Part shown: positions 13,237 to 18,172 of the stretch, one piece after another | Numbering within the stretch: the first letter of the stretch is position 1 | Layout of the letters: every line of letters starts with the position of its first letter | Assembly (NCBI GenBank): GCA_964533785.1 | Contig: CAZHNG010000111.1 | Location: 1-18,172, forward strand | Length of the DNA stretch: 18,172 nucleotides | Reading direction: 5' to 3' | DNA from: JANQRV01 sp964533785 | Lineage (GTDB): Bacteria; Bacteroidota; Bacteroidia; Chitinophagales; Saprospiraceae | Made by a program: the position numbers and the translations under genes | The notes under the pieces: generated by a model | Told to the model about the DNA's origin: nothing | The model's input: only the letters and a program-made list of their open reading frames with translations | Database searches by the model: none

Positions 13237-15768
13237 ATGAATAAGCGGTTAATACAATTTGTGCTTGAACATCTCCGGTTGAAATGGGCTTCCTTTCTTT
13301 CATCTGTACGGAAAACCTGGATCGCTGTTCCGAAGTGGAAAGTTTTGCTTTTTTCATTGGTAGGAGCAGTTGCCCTAATAGTCCTTTTTTTCGGTATGAT
13401 GGCTATGCTGACTTACGCTGGTATGTTTGGTAAACTACCTGCTTATGCGAATTTGAAGAGCATTAAGAATAATATTGCTTCGGAAGTTTATTCGGATGAT
13501 GGGGTCCTTTTGCGCAAATATTACGTTCAAAACCGGGTCAATGCGGATTTTGAGGAAATATCTCCGAATATCATCAATGCGCTGGTAGCAACGGAGGATG
13601 CTCGTTTTTTTGAGCATAGCGGTATTGATTTCGTCGCCTGGTTGCGCGTTTTTTTCAAGACCATTCTTTTGGATAATAAATCGGCAGGTGGTGGTAGCAC
13701 ATTGAGTCAACAGTTGGCCAAGAACTTATATCCGCGCGAACCCCATCCTCCATTCACTATTTTGGTAAGTAAATTGAAGGAGACTTTTATTGCAAGGCGG
13801 TTGGAGCGGCTTTACTCTAAAGAGGAATTGCTAAAATTATACCTGAATACCGTTCCTTTCGGGGATAATATTTACGGTATAAAGGTAGCGGCGCAAAGGT
13901 TTTTCAATAAATCGCCACAAGATCTTAAACTAGAGGAAGCTGCTGTCTTAGTGGGTATGTTGAAAGGAAATACCTTGTACCACCTGGTGCGCAATCCGGA
14001 GAATGCACTGAAACGCAGAAATACGGTGCTCAACCAAATGTATAAGTACGGATATGCCCAAAAAGCAGTTGTGGATTCACTGAAGCAGTTGGCCATTAAC
14101 CTGGAATCTTATCGTCACCATGATAACACCCTCGGTATATATTTTACGGAACAATTGCGGTTAGAAGTGGAACGGATCCTGGAAAAGTTTCCTAAACCGG
14201 ATGGCAGGCCTTATGATCTATACAAGGACGGCTTAAAAATTTATACGACGATTGATTCTCGTATGCAACGCTACGCAGAGGAAGCAGTTGCAGAACACAT
14301 GTCCAAATTACAATACCAGTATTATAAAGAATGGCGTACTGGTACACCATGGGGAAAGAGCAGTGTGCTCAAAAAGGCTATCCAGTCTTCCGATCGTTAT
14401 CAGGCGCTAAAAAGTGAAGGATTGACGGATGAAGAAATTGATGAGATTTTCCGCCAGCCGATCACGATGGAAGTTTTTATTTGGAAAAATGAAGGCAGAG
14501 AAGAACGGGAAATGTCTCCGTTAGATTCTATTAAATATTACCTTACGATCCTAAATACTGGTTTTCTGGCAATGGAGCCCGGTCAGGGATTGATTCGTGC
14601 CTGGGTAGGTGGCATCGATTACCGTTATTTCCAGTATGACCACGTTAAATCCAAACGGCAGGTGGGATCTATTTTCAAACCGGTTGTGTACACGCAGGCC
14701 CTCCTGTCGGGTATGCTCCCTTGTGAATATACGCCTAATCAAATGGTTCGGTACGCGACTGACAATGGGGAGTGGCAACCCCGAAATGCTGATGGTACTT
14801 ACGAAGGAGTCTACTCTATGGAAGGAGCTTTGAGTAACTCGGTCAATGTAGTTTCAGTGGAAGTACTGCAACGTGCGGGTATTCCGGAAGTAAAGCAACT
14901 GGCACAGGCCATGGGTATTGAAAGCAGAATTCCCGAAGTTCCCTCGATAGCTCTTGGTTCGGTAGATGCTTCTTTACTAGAAATGGTCAAGGTATACGGT
15001 ACTTTTGCAAACCGGGGATTCCGGCCGGAAGTTCACTATCTGGATCGGATTGAAACGAATGATGGCAAAGTGATCGTTGAGTTTCCACGGCCTAACTCAA
15101 GAAAATTTAAGCAAGCTATTCCCATGGAACAGGCAGATATGATGGTCAAAATGATGCAAACCGTCGTTGATAGTGGTACGGCAAAAAGGTTGCGGTACCG
15201 TTATGGCTTGTATAATCCAATAGCGGGTAAAACAGGAACGACCCAAAACCATACTGATGGCTGGTTTATCGGTTTCACGCCGAACCTGGTAGCAGGAGCA
15301 TGGGTGGGTGCCGATAATGCCAATATTCATTTCAAATCACTTTCTGCCGGGCAGGGGGCGAATACCGCCTTGCCCATCTGGGGGTTATTCATGAAACGCG
15401 TACTCAAAGATCCGGCGTTCCAAAAATGGAGAAGTGCACAATTCCCGGAATTGACGGAAGAAAATCAAGCTTATATGGCTTGCCCGCCTTATCTGGAGGA
15501 AATGCCCATTTTAGCCGATTACAATATCGAAGATTGGGAGGAGTTTCAATTGATCAAGAGATTTCTGCCTTTGGTGGCAAATCAGGATCTGATCGATGCT
15601 TTGCAGCGTAAAAGACGGCGCAATAACGAATCATTACTGGATTATGCCGACAGGATTGAGCGATACCTTAGAAGGCTGGAACGCAGGGACGAGAACAGAG
15701 AAAACCGTAAAAATTTTTGGAGCGAATTGTTGTTTAAAAATAAAAAGAAAAATAAAGACAGCAATTAA
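13237..15768 (+). CDS. mrcA: Class A penicillin-binding protein (PBP1A-like), transglycosylase/transpeptidase
   Basis: The 843-residue protein polymerises lipid II into glycan strands and cross-links stem peptides at the outer face of the inner membrane. A short cytoplasmic segment precedes one membrane helix (about 36-60). The GT51 transglycosylase domain follows (about 75-260), with its catalytic Glu120 in ATEDARFFEHSGID, the GGGSTLSQQLAKNL block, RRLERLYSKEELLKLYLN, and PFGDNIYGIKVAAQRFF. The transpeptidase domain (about 430-720) has the SxxK nucleophile Ser478-I-F-Lys481, the second motif Ser535-V-Asn537, and Lys665-Thr-Gly-Thr. All catalytic residues are present. The last 75 residues are highly charged (RKRRR, many Arg/Glu, ending KNKKKNKDSN). 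The D-Ala-D-Ala substrate of its transpeptidase is the product of the reaction typical of the ligase family encoded upstream, but the two genes are far apart and not one operon. Confidence 0.93.
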   Translation: MNKRLIQFVLEHLRLKWASFLSSVRKTWIAVPKWKVLLFSLVGAVALIVLFFGMMAMLTYAGMFGKLPAYANLKSIKNNIASEVYSDDGVLLRKYYVQNRVNADFEEISPNIINALVATEDARFFEHSGIDFVAWLRVFFKTILLDNKSAGGGSTLSQQLAKNLYPREPHPPFTILVSKLKETFIARRLERLYSKEELLKLYLNTVPFGDNIYGIKVAAQRFFNKSPQDLKLEEAAVLVGMLKGNTLYHLVRNPENALKRRNTVLNQMYKYGYAQKAVVDSLKQLAINLESYRHHDNTLGIYFTEQLRLEVERILEKFPKPDGRPYDLYKDGLKIYTTIDSRMQRYAEEAVAEHMSKLQYQYYKEWRTGTPWGKSSVLKKAIQSSDRYQALKSEGLTDEEIDEIFRQPITMEVFIWKNEGREEREMSPLDSIKYYLTILNTGFLAMEPGQGLIRAWVGGIDYRYFQYDHVKSKRQVGSIFKPVVYTQALLSGMLPCEYTPNQMVRYATDNGEWQPRNADGTYEGVYSMEGALSNSVNVVSVEVLQRAGIPEVKQLAQAMGIESRIPEVPSIALGSVDASLLEMVKVYGTFANRGFRPEVHYLDRIETNDGKVIVEFPRPNSRKFKQAIPMEQADMMVKMMQTVVDSGTAKRLRYRYGLYNPIAGKTGTTQNHTDGWFIGFTPNLVAGAWVGADNANIHFKSLSAGQGANTALPIWGLFMKRVLKDPAFQKWRSAQFPELTEENQAYMACPPYLEEMPILADYNIEDWEEFQLIKRFLPLVANQDLIDALQRKRRRNNESLLDYADRIERYLRRLERRDENRENRKNFWSELLFKNKKKNKDSN

Positions 15769-15821
15769 TACTTGCATAAGGAATATTGCTCTACTACTTA
15801 AATACCATTATACCTGATCTC

Positions 15822-16364
15822 ATGGTTTTCTACGAAAGCGGATGGGCGTTTGAATTTGAAGAAGGGTGGCTTGTCAAAAAATTTGACCACCATCGGTACT
15901 ACCAATCCTTGAGTGGAAATGGATTCAAAGGGATGGACTTTATTGCCATAAAACCAAACCAACAACTGCTCTTACTGGAAGTGAAGAATTACCGGGACCA
16001 GGAACCTCCGTCCAGTGAAGCGTTGGCAGAAACCTTTTGTCAAAAAGTAGAAGACAGCCTGCACGTTATAGAACTTATTCAGAAATATTATTATAGAAAG
16101 TGGTATTACCGGATGTTACATTCGATAATTCAGAAACGACCGGTATTTTTTGGTGAATGGGGGTTTTGGACAGAAGTGATGAACCTGGTTAAACAGGGTA
16201 ATAGCCATACCATATTATGGATAGAAGCACCCGTTGCTCCGGTTTATTTTTTTGAGCATATCAATGAGTTTGTACAGTCCAACCTGCCTTCTTCCTTTAC
16301 TTTTAGTATGGAACCCCACCAAAATCGCGCAACAGAATTAGGCGTAAATATTTATTTGGACTAG
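15822..16364 (+). CDS. Small uncharacterised protein with a PD-(D/E)XK nuclease-like core
   Basis: The 180-residue protein has no signal peptide or membrane segment. Near the N-terminus KGMDFIAIKP (36-45) followed by LLLLEVKNYRD (49-59) reads as the D...ExK core of the PD-(D/E)XK nuclease fold, with Asp39, Glu53 and Lys55 in the right order and spacing; His23, His24 and the SGNGFKG turn precede it. The middle is rich in Tyr and Trp (QKYYYRKWYYRM), and the end WIEAPVAPVYFFEHINEFVQ could be the last strand-helix unit. I do not recognise a named family. A nuclease or nuclease-derived role is an inference from the core motif only. ATG 15822 is chosen over TTG 15786 because the fold-like sequence starts there and an ATG is available. 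It lies 53 bases after PBP1A and 42 bases before the VOC gene. Confidence 0.7.
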   Translation: MVFYESGWAFEFEEGWLVKKFDHHRYYQSLSGNGFKGMDFIAIKPNQQLLLLEVKNYRDQEPPSSEALAETFCQKVEDSLHVIELIQKYYYRKWYYRMLHSIIQKRPVFFGEWGFWTEVMNLVKQGNSHTILWIEAPVAPVYFFEHINEFVQSNLPSSFTFSMEPHQNRATELGVNIYLD

Positions 16365-16406
16365 TAATGGTGGTTATCATTACATGGTGAAGTAAATTGA
16401 TTAACA

Positions 16407-16763
16407 ATGGTTTTAGGAACCCATTACATAGCTCTAAATGTAAAAGATCTGAAGATATCAAAAGCATTTTATGAAAAGCTTGGATTTACGGTCGATGATA
16501 AATGGGGAGGAATCGATAACAAATGGATCATCATGGTGAACGGCCCCGTTAAAATAGGCCTTTACCAGGAAATGTTTCCGAAAAATATTCTTGTTTTCAA
16601 TCCTGAAGATGCTCGCAGCATTCATCAACAATTAATTGTGGAAAATACTGAAATTGCTGCAGCCAATCATATTGACGAACCCAATGGCCCTTGTCATTTC
16701 TCTATTGTTGATCCTGATGGAAATGTCTTGTTATTTGATCAAGAAGAAACCCTAAAGGACTAA
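16407..16763 (+). CDS. VOC-family (glyoxalase/bleomycin-resistance-like) protein
   Basis: The 118-residue protein fits one VOC unit, two beta-alpha-beta-beta-beta halves. The first half is HYIALNVKDLKISKAFYEKLGF (the standard start of a glyoxalase-like fold, 6-27, in two parts). The second half ends with the family signature HFSIVDPDGNVLLFDQ (97-112), which contains the conserved D-P-D-G-N turn. Candidate metal or substrate ligands are His6 and the residues near His97 and Asp111, but the set is not a clean match to glyoxalase I, so the substrate is open: dioxygenase-like, antibiotic-binding or unknown. Its length is usual for single-unit VOC proteins. It follows the nuclease-like gene by 42 bases on the same strand and is convergent with the DUF5009-type gene, 72 bases away. 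Confidence 0.85.
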   Translation: MVLGTHYIALNVKDLKISKAFYEKLGFTVDDKWGGIDNKWIIMVNGPVKIGLYQEMFPKNILVFNPEDARSIHQQLIVENTEIAAANHIDEPNGPCHFSIVDPDGNVLLFDQEETLKD

Positions 16764-16835
16764 GCACAAGATTGCAGAAGACCGGGGGAATAGGGTTGTG
16801 TTTGAATGATCAGAAAAGTGGATCTTGCTGATGAT

Positions 16836-18115
16836 TCATACTTTGATAAAAATTCTTTTCGCATAGAGGATCCAGGCAAGTCCTAAAAAGAATAATACAT
16901 TTGCGATTGCATAAGCTAATGATGCATTATAATCACTCAGAAAAGGCGTAAAAAACTGATGGTAAATCCAGTTGCCAAGGGTTTGATGCGCTCCGGTCTG
17001 CGTTTCCCAGGAAATGGTATATAACAACTTGGCCACCAGACCAGACATAATATATACAAAAAGCGCATTCATGCCATATACTACGAAGGGTTTCGTCCAC
17101 CACTTAAAGTTCAAAATATCGACCAGCCAGTAGATCACACCGAGGAACAATAAGGCTACTCCACTGGTATACAGCACGTAAGAACTGGTCCATATTTTTT
17201 TATTGATGGGAAAAGCCAGATCCCAAATTTGCCCCAGAACGACCAGAATCACTCCGATGCTCAACATTCCCGCTACTTTTTGATAGTCCGATCTATTCGT
17301 TCGTATCCATAATCCAGTCAACACACCACTAATTCCGGTAACAATGGCAGGTAAGGTACTTAGCAAACCTTCAGGATCCCAAGTTTTTGATTGTGACCAT
17401 AAATGCTGAGTGCCCAGTAGCGTTCGATCTAGCCATGCTCCAAGATTGGTCTCTGGGTCCAAGTTGGGTGTATACCCTCCTGGAACAGGGACCATTGTCA
17501 TCAATGCCCAGTAACTTAAGAGTAAACCGATGCCTGCGTAAAGAAGCGTGCGCCAGTTTGTCCATAAAAACAACAATCCACAAACTAAATACACCAAAGC
17601 GATCCGTTGCAGTACGCCTGGAATTCTCAAGCGACTAAAATCGTACTTCCCCCAACCACTTAAGGCCATCAGTATAACAATACTCCAGATAGCCCCCCAC
17701 AACATTCTTCTCGACCTTTGCTCATTTTGCGTTATTTCTTTTATAAAAATAACTATTAGCAATAAGGTCATCAAAATATAGTGTATGATGGGACTTCCTT
17801 CTTTGATACCAAAATTGGGAAAAGCAGCCAGGAAAAGCCCTATACCAAAAATGATCGTACTACGAACAGTGATCTTTTGTGCCAGCTGTTTTTTATCAAC
17901 TCCTGCCTCTTTTCTTTTTCCGATAGCGAATGCCACTGCTACTCCAACAATAAACATGGAAATACCCAGTCTGTAGGGGTAACCCCGTGCCAGTCTGCAT
18001 GTAACAACGGAGGATAAACGGTATCCCAGGAACCGGGATTGTTGACCAAAATCATTCCAGCAATGGTAACTCCACGGAATATATCGAGGGAAACCAGTCG
18101 TTTTGTCGGTTGCAT
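16836..18115 (-). pseudogene. DUF5009/HGSNAT-like acyltransferase membrane protein, frameshifted
   Basis: Two fragments on the minus strand make one gene. The N-terminal piece (18115 to 17939, 58 residues) reads RLVSLDIFRGVTIAGMILVN, then WDTVYPPLLHADWHGVTPTD, then WVFP, and then runs out of frame into a stop. The C-terminal piece (17957 to 16836, 373 residues from its first ATG) continues MFIVGVAVAFAIGK and has RIPGVLQRIALVYL, WDPEGLLSTLPAIVTGI, WTSSYVLYTSGVALL and YGMNALFVYIMSG, with about ten membrane helices. Together this matches the heparan-alpha-glucosaminide N-acetyltransferase-like family that acetylates sugars across the membrane and is common in Bacteroidota. Family members read VFPFF.FIVG at the break, so about 7 bases, or 1 base, seem to be missing near 17957. 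It is either a real pseudogene or a sequencing error. No other lesion was seen. Confidence 0.8.
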
Positions 18116-18172
18116 TGGGTTGTTTTTATAATAAAGTTCAGATTTATCGGCAATGTACCAACCTTTGTTGCA

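Noticed and set aside
16365..16382. Short palindrome TAATG...CATTA before the VOC gene
   Set aside because: Only 5 bp pair perfectly; this is expected by chance in AT-rich DNA.
16805..16836. A hairpin between the VOC gene and the DUF5009-type gene (AATGATCAG with CTGATGATT)
   Set aside because: The arms match at only 8 of 9 positions around a 14-base loop and there is no T-tract on either strand, so a terminator call is not supported.
1..18172. CRISPR arrays, tRNA or rRNA genes, transposases and prophage genes
   Set aside because: I looked for regularly spaced repeats, cloverleaf-like segments and mobile-element domains on both strands and saw none that I could support.

Overview
The window looks like chromosomal DNA of a Bacteroidota bacterium, most probably of the Saprospiria (Lewinella/Haliscomenobacter-like). 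The signs are a large secreted protein with a C-terminal type IX secretion (T9SS) sorting domain, a TPR/PD40/carboxypeptidase-regulatory/OmpA protein like PorE, start codons without Shine-Dalgarno sequences, and three good matches to the Bacteroidota -7 promoter element TAnnTTTG. The placement is inferred from family knowledge, not from a marker gene. I see no rRNA, tRNA, CRISPR array, transposase or phage gene.

Layout, left to right. (1) 1-1162: the C-terminal end of a Crp/Fnr-type regulator, then an exported alpha/beta hydrolase. (2) 1163-1816: about 650 bases without a credible gene, holding an imperfect inverted-repeat element around 1338-1585 and a 5 x 7-bp tandem repeat that ends 11 bases before the next start codon. 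(3) 1817-5548: the most unusual gene, two D-Ala-D-Ala-ligase-like ATP-grasp modules in tandem, then a linker, one membrane segment and three PASTA repeats. (4) 5821-8385: a T9SS cargo protein, preceded by a second copy of the heptamer-type repeat. (5) 8705-10361: an AT-rich exported SH3b-DUF3761 protein, and convergent to it an AlbA_2 (Schlafen-like)/GHKL-type regulator. (6) 10437-15768: trmB, the PorE-like OmpA protein and a class A penicillin-binding protein, all on the plus strand. (7) 15822-16763: a small PD-(D/E)XK-like protein and a VOC/glyoxalase protein. (8) 16836-18115, minus strand: a heparan-glucosaminide acetyltransferase-like membrane protein (DUF5009 type) that is broken by a frameshift in this sequence.

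The common thread is the cell envelope. The ligase-PASTA fusion would join a cytoplasmic module of the D-Ala-D-Ala branch to periplasmic domains of a class that binds peptidoglycan or muropeptides. The PBP1A polymerises and cross-links peptidoglycan, and the OmpA domain of the PorE-like protein keeps the Asp/Arg pair that binds diaminopimelate. The ligase-PASTA fusion is the best candidate for an undescribed system. Its two ligase halves each lack some canonical catalytic residues, and different ones.
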